Part shown: positions 19,511 to 29,356 of the stretch, one piece after another
Layout: the number at the start of each line of letters is the position of its first letter
Position numbering within the stretch: position 1 is the stretch's first letter
Assembly (NCBI RefSeq): GCF_000485595.1
Contig: NW_014577097.1
Span: 95,857 to 126,951 of the forward strand
Length of the DNA stretch: 31,095 nt
Origin: Priapulus caudatus
Taxonomy: Eukaryota; Priapulida; Priapulimorpha; Priapulimorphida; Priapulidae
Direction: 5' to 3'
Translations under genes and position numbers: made by a program
The notes under the pieces: model-generated
The model's database searches: none
Seen by the model: the letters and a program-made list of their open reading frames with translations, nothing else
What the model was told of the DNA's origin: nothing

Positions 19511-21460
19511 GATAAATTACATTGACACTTGGCCATTTATTGTCTATTTGTTAACTGCGCTCGAAAATTATTGACACTGGCGAGCCTGTATATAGTATTA
19601 CGAAGCCCAATGCCTACACGCGGCATACAGGTATTACTGGTAAGTGACCACTGCGCTGGAGCACTGCGCCAGGTACTACTGCGCGGCCAGAGTGGCGGCC
19701 AGAGATCACGGCAACAGGGAGTCTATATATAGGCTATGCTCACCTGATCGACAGTGCCCAGCGCCCCGCCCGCGCGATACACACGCTCGAAAGCGAGCAC
19801 CCACTGCACCTTGTTTCAGTGCCAGGTTTCAGTTTAAGTATTTAAGTTTTCAAGTAATCCAGTATTAGCCAATTATGGCAGCAGGCGCGATATTGTGTAT
19901 TCCAGCCCACGGGCAGTGTCCTTTCGACGAGCGGGTATTCCCCAGTACAGGCGAGGGTGACATTGGGTATTCACCGCCGCACAGACGACGCTGCACTCAG
20001 GAGGCACAAAATCACGGGGGGCTAGGCGGGACAATGTTCCCCCCCAAAACGGAATTTTACAGTAGGCGGGAATTCATGACAAATTTGTCCCCCCACGATT
20101 TTTGGATCACCATGATATTTGTTGTGTGGGTTGGTGCCGGTCGTGGGCGGGTGCGCTCTGCGGCTGCGTGGCGTGGCGGTGTGCCTAGTGTTGTTTTTTT
20201 GAAAGTGAGAACCTTTTTAATTGCTGTGATCGTGCGCAGTCAACGATTGGCCTTCTTAACTTTGTTTTGGCAGCTTTTCATTTCATTTCCCAAGGGCTGC
20301 CATTTTGGGAGGGGGGAGCATAATAATAATACCATGCACCAACTTGAGAAAAAATGTTATCTGATAAATTTTTTTTCAGTGAGTACCGGTTTTTCCTTTT
20401 TATACAGTTTTTCTCCCTTTCTTCCCTATATTTAAAATATTCTTATGACGAAATCATCCAAGAGAAAAGTATGTTTATGAAAGCTTTAGGAGATATCACT
20501 CACATGTAGACAGCTTGATTCAAGCTGGAACACGAGGCTATTAGTCATTGCCAAGAGAGAACTTAGTAAATGAGCATCGCGTTTTAATAATGGTGGGGCC
20601 GGAATTTCCATTGGGCAAATTGGATAGTATATATACACGGCATATATGATATGGACTGGACCACAATAATAACGGTGAGCCAACTATTATTGTCGTGATC
20701 AGCCTCAACCAAACAAGATGATTGGTTTTTCTGCTTTTGTTTTCTTTGTTTTTATGACTGCAGGTTGGACACCCCGTTTCTAATCTTATCACAAAACAAA
20801 TGGCCGCTCGGTGTGCTTGTGTGTGTGGCCTGGCTGTGTGTGTGTGTGTGGTGGGTCTGTGTGTCGTGTTAGTGTGCGATGCACTGGCGTGGCACGTGCG
20901 TGCTTCGCGGGTTGGGCGTGGCTGTAGGGTGGTGTGTGTGTGCTGTGTTTTCGAGGGCCAACCAGCGCCGGCCCAGACCCGCCCCCGCCGGCGCCAGGCC
21001 AGGCACCGGGCCCGACGCGGCCCGGCCGACCCGCCGCACGCCCGGCGGCATGTGCACAGGAACCCCCCCCCTGCTCGCAGCAGAAAACGCATCTGAGAGG
21101 GTCTAATTTTCAAAAATTCCCCCCCCCCCCTTCGCGCTTGTTTGCAGGGGGGATACTGAGTGTCCCCCCCACAATTCAAAATGTAATTCATGCCGCGCCT
21201 GACTGCAGCTGTCAGCGCGAAACATTGCGTTGTCGGCTTCTGTTTTTTCTCAAGAAAAAACATTGGGAGAATTAAATCCCATGGCATACCGCTCCAATAA
21301 CAATATATGATGATATTAAAACCACAAAATTAGTTACTATATCATGCATGGTTATACACTATCCCAATGACGGTATTGGAAAATTATTGCAATACGGTTT
21401 TGTCGTATTGGCCCCAATATATTGCCCAATACAATTTTTGGTCGCCAATACTCACCCCTA
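19511..21460. other. Repeat-rich intronic DNA, no recognised gene
   Basis: It contains a 186-codon plus-strand open frame (19875-20435) that I do not recognise. Its second half is low-complexity and Phe-rich, so I do not call it a gene. Also present are a GT-rich tract (20810-20945), a short very GC-rich stretch (20950-21060), poly-C runs (21061-21170), and a CAATA/TATTG-rich MITE-like end (21360-21461). Confidence 0.5.
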
Positions 21461-21717
21461 TAGAACATAGTTAAACATGCTGGGCTGCCGAGAAAGTGCT
21501 ACCCGCAATTTAACATATAGTATAACATGTGTATTGCTGAAGTTATATAAAACTTATTCCGCCTGCTAGCTCCACGCAAGACAGCGTCTTTGCTACTGTA
21601 GCAACATTAGACAAATTTTGTCAGTTTCTGCATAGACAATTCAGTGACATTTGCTATAGACAATCAGTTCGCATTACAGCCCGCTCGCGACAGCCGCTAC
21701 CACCTCGAGAAGAGTAA

Positions 21718-22100
21718 ATGACGGAGAGAAGGATGAGAGAGAGGCCGAGGGGATCGAGAGACGAGAGAAGAGATAACGTGGAGCGCAAGAGAGAGGAAGC
21801 AGAGAGGAGCAGATTCGAGATGAGGAGAGAGCGAGAGAGAGACGAGGAGAAGAGAGGAGGCACTGAAGAGAGAGAGAGGAAGAGAGAGAGGAGAGGGAGA
21901 GCAGAAAAGCAGAGAGAGAAGACCAAGACAGAAGAAAGAGCAGACAACGAGGGAGAGTGAGTGTGAGCGAGCGAGAGAGAGAGAGCGTGAAGGGAAGAGA
22001 GAGCAAGAGAGAGAGATAGAGAGAGAGCGAGAGATAGAGAGCGCGAAGGGAAGAGAGAGCGAAAGAGAAAGAATGAGAGACAACGAGGGGGAGCGAACGC
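21718..22100. repeat. (GA)n purine-rich low-complexity tract
   Basis: Nearly pure AGAG/GAGA on the plus strand for about 380 bp. The long Arg/Glu frame on plus and the Ser/Leu frames on minus are products of the tract. It could form triplex or other unusual DNA structures. Confidence 0.9.
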
Positions 22101-23253
22101 GGCGATGGGAGGGTGCTCTTGATTCGTTTGCCAGTGAGTTTAGCATCAGAACACCTGCCGTCAGGTGAGCGCTGTCGCTCTGCGACACTTGTTTTAATTT
22201 CTGCCAACAAAAATGTTTGCGACATCACCTTTCACGCTAGATCAACTCAACGATAAACAATGGTGGGCAAACCAGTTCAATTCAGTGCATCGGAAAGAAA
22301 ACGAAGGAGAAAAAAGCAGAAAGAAGTTTATATTAGAAACTCCCGCTTAAGTTTACAAGGCATTTCCATGGCTGCCACAATAGTTTTGCCAATGCCTCGT
22401 TTACCGCAGATGTTCGCTATATTGGCTAGCTGCGTCTGAGTGCCACGCAAGAGTTTCGAATAAATGGCGGTTGTGTTTGTGTCGAGCGTTTGGTTACATC
22501 AAATGCACCGGCAAATTAGGGAGTATAAAGAAGGTATATAAGCATGAAAAGTAAACAGAAACACTAATTGTATTTTCATACATTTTATTTTGTACAAATG
22601 ACACACAAATATTCTACTTGCTGGTTCTAAAAATTTGTGACATAGACAATTTAATGATCAAATCCTGTATTTACATGTCAGTAGACTCCGTACACAACAA
22701 ATTAATGATTCATTTTATTGCCAAGTACTATTCCTATCTGATATTTCATGGTTTTAAATATGTTTTTGCTTCTCTATCGTGCCTATAAAGATACTTTTAT
22801 AATGAGCTGGACCAGAAGGTAAATCAGACGAATTAACAAACTAGTACGGGCCAAAAAATTGACATGGACATTACCCAGTGTTTTGGGGCACTGCGGTAAG
22901 CGAGGGTGATCGTTGCACTTGACGTCGGTGCAGTTGTGAAATTCAAGGTCTGCACGACTTTAGAAAAGTTGAAAAGTTGTTCAGAAATAATCCATTACCA
23001 GTATCTAAGAAAAATACCTAAGGAACAGCTGACGAGTGTGAAATTCGAATTGCACACATTGATTTTCATTACGTATATATCTATTACTAGTCATGCTACT
23101 ATCAGTAAAATGTACACATTTAGATTAATGCACTAGCCTATCTCAGCTGGAGTTGGAATGTAGATCTAGCTAGCTGGAAGCAACATGGATGCCCTAATTC
23201 ATTATATATAATACTCAATATATTCGTGGATTTTCTCTTGCTAGCACGTGTGT
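22101..23253. other. Intronic DNA below the nested gene
   Basis: AT-rich with short open frames only. Part of it is presumably the 3' UTR of the minus-strand nested gene. Minus-strand AATAAA candidates lie near 22714 and 22584, both rather far from its stop. Confidence 0.5.
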
Positions 23254-24342
23254 TTAGATGAGGCATGTCCCAACCTCACCAGTGTGTGGATCAATCTCCT
23301 TGTAAGAAGAGGTTTCAACATTGTAATACTGACAGTATAGGTCACTGGCACAACTGCCAGCCCACATGTTGTAGCCACCACATGTATCCATCATGTCCTG
23401 CAACAAGTTTGAAAAAAGAAATTGGAATCACTTTTAAAAAGTTCAGATTGTTTAGGTCAACTTATTTTTTAGCCCTGTTTCATCACATTCTTTAAAAAAG
23501 ACAAAGGTGTGTTAAGAGCATATATCAAATAAATCTGGATGATAAATAGAAAACAGGTATTCAAATAATGTACGTTCTGTATGATGCACTTTGACTGTGT
23601 TAGTCTATTAGTAAGATTGGCATGTGCATGTGTACACAAACCAAACACACAACTGAGATAGTAATGTGCATCGTCGATAGTCGACCCCGTATCGTAGCAC
23701 CACTCGCCTAAATAAGTGTGTTACCCGTATCCAGGAGATGAATTATTATAGAGCTGGTTGTATTCTGTTAGATACATTACATGTCGTCATTAAAAGTACA
23801 TTGAAAAGTTACGTGCGCGTAACGTCTGGCGTGATTCTAACTCGGCTACCCCGTGTGCTGCTTACCCCTTGTAGTGCAGCGCACGCCCGGCAGCAGTAGC
23901 ACTGGTGGTCAGGCTCCCAGCGTTTGTCCGCGAAGCAGGCGGATGGGTTTGAGCAAATTCCCTGCAGGTAGGCGGTGCAGAAACATCTCGGCGCGTAGTA
24001 CCTGTCCGGGTGCTCACTCTCGTCAGCCCTGCAATTGTGCGACAAGTATTCGTTCAACTAACTTGTGTTAAAAACTGCGGTATCGCAGTTTTAGACTCTA
24101 GCCACTGGTCACTTGTAGGGTTGACGATAAGTTGAAGTGACGTGTTCTCATGTTGCGCTCGAATTCTTTACATCGCAACGAGTACCTTTGTGTCTTATAA
24201 CACTAGAGCATCTATAGTTACCAATGTTGAGGTGTTTGAGTTGTATGTGTGTCCGTGTGTGGCTTAGCTTGAGAGTGACTTACCCAGCAAGAGCAAGGAG
24301 AGCAAATAGTAGCAGTACGCCTGTCGTCGTCTTGCCTTTCAT
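23254..24342 (-). CDS. Secreted 12-cysteine protein, single insulin-binding-domain (SIBD/IGFBP-N)-like
   Basis: Three exons: 24284-24342, 23866-24028 and 23254-23397, with intron phases 2 and 0, total 121 aa. All splice sites are GT/AG with good context (GG|GTAAGT, TTGCAG, GGG|GTAAGC, TTGTTGCAG). Residues 1-21 (MKGKTTTGVLLLFALLALAGA) form a signal peptide. The mature part has 12 cysteines (35, 37, 45, 51, 63, 65, 66, 69, 80, 90, 96, 119). The centre C-Y-C-C-R-A-C-A, then C-G-G, G-S-C, L-Y-C and a final G-T-C repeat the order of the N-terminal insulin-like-growth-factor-binding domain. A protein consisting of that domain alone is typical of arthropod and other invertebrate SIBD proteins (haemolymph or immunity-related, some found in venoms). 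Binding of an insulin-like ligand is inference. The gene lies wholly inside TPRKB intron 1 on the opposite strand. Confidence 0.82.
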
Positions 24343-24424
24343 GGTGAATACTGGCCAAGTGACACGTAAACTTCTGCGTAGGACCTTCTGTGTGGTTTAA
24401 CGGACCAGCGGTAATGCACACGCT

Positions 24425-24430
24425 CTTATA
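24425..24430 (-). promoter_or_regulatory. TATA box of the SIBD-like gene
   Basis: TATAAG on the minus strand about 85 bp upstream of the ATG, in the setting GGATATAAGAGCG. The spacing allows a short 5' UTR without an additional exon. Confidence 0.6.
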
Positions 24431-24707
24431 TCCGCGATCAAGGTCGTGTTTATGCTAGCTGTTGTGAATCTGTCATCGACATCGCAATGTAATGCGTCGT
24501 ATCTGACATCACACCACATGTTCGCCAACAATATTTACCTAGCCCACTGCGTATGATTGCAAAGATAAGAGAAATAATCAACGCTTTTGATTTTGGCCCC
24601 ATTACAGAACAGTAAAGTAAAGTAAAGTACTTCAGTCCGGCATCTAAAACCTGATCTTCGTACCACACATTTCGACTTGCAAAAAAAACGAAGCACACAG
24701 TATATAT

Positions 24708-24835
24708 TAGTGATGGGAATCGGCTGGAATTTCATCGTCGATCATCGCGGTTGCACCCAACCGACTGACCGATCGATGATCGAAGATAATCGGTTGAAAG
24801 TTATTGATCACGGCTACCATATATTGAAATAATAT
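24708..24835. repeat. hAT-like MITE fragment (TAGTGATGGGAATCG)
   Basis: TTAGTGATGGGAATCGGCTG is followed by GATCATCG, CGATCGATGATCG and TTGATCACGG words. This is the familiar layout of a TAGTGATGGGAA-ended hAT MITE. The opposite end was not found. Confidence 0.5.
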
Positions 24836-25255
24836 AATATATTATATCATATCATATAATACAGGATTTTTTATAATACAATATTCTAAAAGCCATGTAA
24901 CAGTATTAGACTTGCTTATTTGGTGTAGGTTAGATTTAGTCTCCGAGCTGTAACGTAACCAAAAAAAACAAAAATAAAATAAAGCGTTATTTCATCAATG
25001 TTTGCAAATTTTATTTACTTTTACCCTATTACATTTATTTATTCATTTATTAAATTTATTGCCCCATCTCTTGTTTTCTGGATCCAAAATATTGCCACAC
25101 ACGCAATTGTGTTTTTTCCTGGAAAGTCGAAAAGAGTTTTTCTACTGTTGTGTGACGACGCCATCGTGCAAAAACCCAGTCATGCGGTCTGCGAGAACAC
25201 ATGGCAAGAGAGCAGGTCTGTTCATTAATTGAACCATACTATTGTTGTTGTTCAG

Positions 25256-26117
25256 GTGTTGGCACCCCTGCAGGTGTTGGCAGCTACTGTGAAGGCAGTT
25301 CATGCTCAGAAGAATGGCAGGCTACGCACCCGCAATGTCAACTCCGAGATCGTCTACAACATGTCAGCGTCGAGAAGCGTAAACTATCCCCTTGCAATAA
25401 CACTTTTTTCCGGTTCTCAACAGGGCCTCACTCTTATTTACATACAGTCGGGTGTGTTATCACTTGCCTTTCAAAACCGCTGGTTAACTACTGCATAGTA
25501 CGTGGGCACTTACTGCTTAAAAGTATATTTGTCGAATCTGTGAATTCAGAGGGCCTATCGTTCATTTATGTACACGTCTGAGGTAAGTGACATTCCAAGA
25601 GCATTCAAGTTAACGTATAGTGGTGGAATCCAATATGCCTGTGTTTGTTGCGACCGTGTAGTTGTGACGCGCTGTTTGCGACGGCTTGCAGATCATGGAT
25701 TCGTTCAGTAAGTTTGGGATACAGGACGACGATGAAGCCATCGTGGTCGTGACGCTCGGCGATTCCTGCGCGCAGATAGAGACTCTCATCAACGGCACTG
25801 CAGTACCTCTCAGCGGGATTTCCGAGTTCACAGACACCGACAGGATAAAGAAGGTATCAGCGATGCCTCACTGTCAGCGTTTCGGGACATTGTGCAGGAT
25901 TCGGCTGTTCATGAATTGGCGGTCATATTGCTTCGCGTTTTAAGTGAAAGGACCGGCTCTCTGACGGATTAAATGGCAAAGTTCAGTCGCGATAATATAT
26001 CTGTGTGTGGTTTTACGTTTGCAGGTCTACAAGATCAAGGACGCAGAACTGAGCGCTGGGTCACTGCTGGACGCGGTTGTATCGAGAATAGCTTCGAAAG
26101 AATTCGTCTCCTACTAA
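25256..26117 (+). CDS. TPRKB: TPRKB exons 2-4 (KEOPS subunit CGI121 homologue)
   Basis: Exons 25256-25378 (41 codons), 25692-25853 (54 codons) and 26025-26117 (30 codons plus stop), all phase 0. With exon 1 at 12458-12598 the protein is 172 aa (human 175). Exon 2 reads VLAPLQVLAATVKAVH, then LRTRNVNSEIVYNMS, the CGI121 core. Exon 3 contains KFGI, VVVTLGD and TDTDRIKK, matching the domain end. Exon 4 has the C-terminal SAGSLLDAVVSRIASKE helix that contacts PRPK in known KEOPS structures. Donors are GTAAAC and GTATCA; acceptors TTGCAG and TTTGCAG. A duplicated GTGTTGGC after two consecutive CAGs at 25255 and 25273 gives an alternative acceptor that would remove six residues. B9D1 starts 96 bp after the stop, with no AATAAA between. 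Confidence 0.94.
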
Positions 26118-26213
26118 TCGAAAAACCTACTTCGGTGTTTACGCGTCCCGTGGCAGCGCGACTGCAGTGATCGCTCGCAGAAGTGAGGTCTGTCCGCCAC
26201 TTACAAAACTACA
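26118..26213 (+). promoter_or_regulatory. 96-bp TPRKB-B9D1 intercistronic gap
   Basis: It contains the TPRKB 3' end and the B9D1 5' leader with no canonical AATAAA or ATTAAA. Two CAG trinucleotides (in GCGACTGCAG and CGCTCGCAG) could serve as acceptors for cis- or trans-splicing upstream of the B9D1 start. The gap is short enough for an operon-like arrangement, but that is inference. Confidence 0.5.
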
Positions 26214-26828
26214 ATGGCAACGGGAGACAGCTCAGTGTTCCTGCTGATGCTCGCCGGACAGATAGAAGGCGCCGAATTTCCCGAGTTTGACGAGATCTTC
26301 TGCAAGTACTCGTTCGTCTACGGGCAGGACTGGGTGATCACGTCGGGCCTCGAGGAGGGCATCACGCAGATCGCGCGGCGCGGCGCGGCGGCCGAGCGCG
26401 GCGGCTTCACGTGGAACTTTCCGCTCGACGTGACGTGGAAGAGCACGAACCCGCACGGGTGGCCGCAGCTCGTCCTCAGCGCGTACGGACGCGACGCGCT
26501 CGGCCGAGACGTCGCGCGCGGCTACGGCGTCTGCCACGTGCCGCCGGCGCCGGGGCGCCACCGCCGCCGCGTCGCCATGTTCGTGCCCGAGTCGACGTCG
26601 AAGCTGCAGAAGCTGACGAGCTGGCTGCTCGGCCGGCGGCCGGAGTACGTCGATCCGTGCGTCGTTGCGCACGGCGAGGGTCGCGAGGTCACGCGCGTCC
26701 GCTCGCAGGGCCACGTCGCCGTTGCGTTCGACATCGTCGCCAAGGACCTGAAGAAACTCGGGTACGACACGAGCGCGCAGGGACTCGCGCTGCCGAGCGA
26801 GACGGTCACCGTCGCTGCGTCAACCTAG
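26214..26828 (+). CDS. B9D1: B9D1, B9 domain protein of the MKS ciliary transition-zone complex
   Basis: A 204-aa protein in one uninterrupted exon, very close to human B9D1 along its length. Residues 1-14 are [15 protein letters not shown]. Then come [96 protein letters not shown] and [11 protein letters not shown]. The B9 (C2-like) domain spans about 10-130. With B9D2, MKS1 and TMEM231, B9D1 forms the gate at the base of cilia. Human B9D1 has several introns and this copy has none. The coding DNA is very GC-rich, as in ALG10 exon 3, so composition alone does not mark it as foreign. The last 18 or so codons, and the stop TAG at 26826, lie in the first unit of a minisatellite, giving a C-terminus ([10 protein letters not shown]) unlike the vertebrate one. 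A retrocopy is possible but the frame is intact. Confidence 0.96.
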   Translation: MATGDSSVFLLMLAGQIEGAEFPEFDEIFCKYSFVYGQDWVITSGLEEGITQIARRGAAAERGGFTWNFPLDVTWKSTNPHGWPQLVLSAYGRDALGRDVARGYGVCHVPPAPGRHRRRVAMFVPESTSKLQKLTSWLLGRRPEYVDPCVVAHGEGREVTRVRSQGHVAVAFDIVAKDLKKLGYDTSAQGLALPSETVTVAAST

Positions 26829-27306
26829 GGGGCGCCACGAGCGAGACCGTCACCGTCGCCGCGTCAACCTAGGGGGCGCCGCGAACGCTCAGGGACTCGC
26901 ACTGCCGAGCGAGACGGTCACCGTCGCTGCGTCAACTTAGGGGGCGCCACGAGCGCAGGGACTCGCGCTGGCGAGTGAGACCGTCACCGCCGCCGCGTCA
27001 ACCTAGGGGGCGCTGCTAGCGCACAGGGACTCGTGCTGCCCAGCAAGACCGTCACCGTCGCCGCGTCAACCTAGGGGGCGCTGCTAGCGCGCAGGGACTC
27101 GTGCTGGCGAGTGAGACCGTCACCGCCGCCGCGTCAACCTAGGGGGCGCTGCTAGTGCGCAGGGACTCGTGCTGCCCAGCAAGACCGTCACCGTCGCCGC
27201 GTCAACCTAGGGGGCGCCGCGCTGCCCAGCGAGACTGTCGCCGTGTCAACCTAGGGGGCGCCGCGATCACGTAGGGACTCGCACTGCCGAGCGAGACGGT
27301 CACCGC
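26772..27306 (+). repeat. 66-68 bp minisatellite starting inside the B9D1 coding end
   Basis: About eight units. The conserved part GTCAACCTAGGGGGCGC recurs with its TAG at 26826, 26870, 26938, 27004, 27072, 27140, 27208 and 27252. Spacings are 44, 68, 66, 68, 68, 68, 68 and 44 bp. The 44-bp units lack part of the CAGGGACTCGCGCTG segment. The first unit is coding (C-terminal B9D1 and its stop); the rest are 3' UTR or beyond. Confidence 0.95.
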
Positions 27307-28024
27307 TGTGGGAAACATCAATGGCTAGATGTCCATATGTGAACATAGCTTGATGTTGTGACAAGAAAATATAGATGGTTTAAGAAGACTGGAGCATTGT
27401 GTCAACATAGCAGGTACCAGGATGAAGACCAAACTATATACATCATTTTCTCGTGGACAGCTGTAAGAAGTCATTGTGTGCTTATGGAGCAATGTGGTGC
27501 AAGTAGGATTACTAGTACGCATTAATCTCTCCCTATAGAATGGGAATTTTGCATTTAATTTTCAATTTTCAATGGCGTTTTTGTCATGTAATAAATTTCC
27601 ACAATCTTGATTGCATATGGTCTCGATTGTTGAGTCTGACAGTGAAATTTAGAGGCCATGACCGATACAACAAAAGGTATAGTAGGTATACATTTGTATA
27701 CTCATCTTATAAACATATTAGTAGTCATTATTATAAAATATATCTCATTAATTACAATACACATTGTATTTGACATAATTCCATTCCTGTATAGTAAAAC
27801 AGTATAGTCGTTACAAAATGAAATATTTTCCGAGGTTCCATTTCTCACTGAACATAGATTTTATTACGTGTATTTAAAAAAACAATTTTCAACATTTCAC
27901 TGTATACTACCTAAACACCTATAGTGCAATGTGGTAAAATGAGTTTATTTGTGAACTGGTTGTATTTTTAATGTGAATTTTGAATAAAATGTTTGAGCTA
28001 CACAGGATCTTTATCATACCATTA
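27307..28024 (+). other. B9D1 downstream region
   Basis: AT-rich, no gene seen. AATAAA at 27590-27595 and at 27983-27988 are candidate poly(A) signals for B9D1 (and TPRKB if they are co-transcribed). Confidence 0.5.
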
Positions 28025-28727
28025 CATGGGTCGAAATCATAAGGGGCCCGCGGGCCTGATGTCCATATTTTAAAGGGACTACGTCACAAATTTTCTATGG
28101 TAAAATTTGTAAAAAATCCCATTTTTTACATTAGAAGTAAGAACTAACGGGACTAAACAAATCGTCAAATTCTTACCTGATAAGATTGTTTCCCAACTAG
28201 TTAAAAGTCCAAAAACCCTGGACGATTTGAATTAATGTTTTCAACATTAATTGCTTGCTATGGGCTATGTATGAGTCACGAGTGTATGTTCACATCAAAC
28301 AATATAGTAAAATAGGAAGTATAATGCAGCAATTTAACCATAAAACGTGAACAGAATTACTTGTATTTTGTGAAAAAGTGGAAATATTTTTTTTATTTAC
28401 TGTGACGTAATCACTTTAAGGCTCGGGCCTGACATTTCTAATACTAGCAAGCCCAATGGGCCCATAGAAAATCCATCCCCAGTATGCAAAACCATCCCCG
28501 GAACGCCAGCGAGGATGAAAAGTTACCGAAAATTAGTAGTCACTGAATGTTTTTGTATTACTGTAAATATACCATTGTAAAAATTTCAAATTTCAGTCTT
28601 TTATTTTTTTTAAATGCTGCGGGATCCGGGGAATGATGTGGGCCTGTAATTTGCCTGACGGGCCTGTAAAATCCCTAACCTACAGGCCTGGGTGGGCTGT
28701 AATTTTTCGAACTAATTTCTACCCCTG
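28025..28727. mobile_element. hAT-like non-autonomous element
   Basis: The left end is CATGGGTCGAAATCA. The right end is the complement of CAGGGGTAGAAATTA, with 12 of 15 bases matching. The sequence CCATTA directly precedes the left end and directly follows the right end, fitting a (partly decayed) target duplication. The interior is non-coding, with GGGCCC-rich words near both ends, and contains a segment (28120-28250) related to both copies of the tandem duplication. Confidence 0.65.
28120..28250 (+). repeat. Diverged third copy of a duplication segment
   Basis: TTTACATTAGAAGTAAGAAC, ACTAACGGGACTAAA, CTTACCTGATAA and GACGATTTGAATTA follow the same order and spacing as 14925-15062 and 17565-17690. 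This indicates one dispersed repeat family. Identity is clearly lower than between the two tandem copies. Confidence 0.75.
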
Positions 28728-28871
28728 CCATTAGAAAAGGATGTGACGGCTACCATTACAATGTATGCCCGTCTTTTAAATAGTTACAGCTGTTTCAATA
28801 AGTTTATCCGGCATGTATCAAGTCTCATAAGACCAACGTTTATATGCGGTCTACCACTTTATACCATCCAG

Positions 28872-29314
28872 GTGGGCTGGTACCAAACAGTGTTGAGTCG
28901 CAGAGTGACAGGGTTGCATCTCGAATGTCCAACCTCCGCTGGAGAAAGCATAGTTCAGCACCTCTATCTGCTTGTACTCCATAATATCACTAATTCATTA
29001 CGCATAGGAATGCAAAGATGATATCAAAAATATAAATATATTATACACATACACATGCACTAAAATGTTTTGTACAAATATCTCTACAAATCTTGCTGCA
29101 TGGCGATGACGACTGGGTGTTTGAAGGAGAGACAGGTGAACACCTCTGTTGTTTATTCTCACAAACGTTTCTTTTCGATAACCTTATGCTCGATCAACAC
29201 CAACCACTTCATGCCAATTTCCATTCAACTCGAATGCCTCGTACTTCAATCTTGGAAGATGCGCCAGCCATCATGACAACGACAGCATCTGACCGCAATA
29301 CTCGGCTCGTCTAG
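28872..29314 (+). other. Possible plus-strand terminal exon(s), unassigned
   Basis: From 29036 a plus-strand frame runs to a stop at 29312. Its composition looks protein-like (LLHGDDDWVFEGETGEHL, then FSQTFLFDNLMLDQ, ending DRNTRLV). A CAG at 28869-28871 precedes another open stretch (VGWYQTVLSRRVTGLHLEC). I do not recognise either and found no good donor between them. The region also holds the likely 3' UTR of MED20 on the other strand. If real, this would be the 3' end of a gene convergent with MED20. Confidence 0.3.
29152..29157 (-). terminator. MED20 polyadenylation signal
   Basis: AATAAA on the minus strand, about 200 bp downstream of the MED20 stop. Confidence 0.55.
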
Positions 29315-29356
29315 TAGATCATATGATATAAGCTCGTGTGAGCCTGCTACGTTGTG

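Larger units (their letters stand above)
12599..25255 (+). other. TPRKB intron 1 (12.66 kb) with nested antisense gene
   Basis: Donor GTAGGC at 12599 and acceptor TTGTTGTTGTTCAG ending at 25255. The intron contains the 2.5-kb tandem duplication, decayed repeats, GA- and GT-rich tracts, and the whole SIBD-like gene on the minus strand. All other introns found in the window are 1.5 kb or less. Confidence 0.82.

Noticed and set aside
19875-20435. 186-codon plus-strand open frame
   Set aside because: No recognisable motif, low-complexity second half, poly-C and poly-T influenced; lies in TPRKB intron 1 among repeats.
19382-21461. A single 2.1-kb hAT element between the two TAGG-GTG-like ends
   Set aside because: Flanking 8-bp sequences do not match and internal words differ, so the two ends are treated as separate fragments.
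21654-22228. Long Ser/Leu-rich minus-strand and Arg/Glu-rich plus-strand frames
   Set aside because: Products of the (GA)n tract.
24998-25255. A local first exon for TPRKB just before exon 2 (F-P-G-K-S-K-R-V-F-L-L-L and L-R-E-H-M-A-R-E-Q ... S-L-I-E-P in different frames)
   Set aside because: It needs two frameshifts and skips a stop, while 12458-12598 aligns gap-free with the family N-terminus and ends at a donor in the right phase.
26232-26872. Other long frames on both strands over B9D1
   Set aside because: Arg/Ala-rich shadows of the GC-rich B9D1 coding exon.
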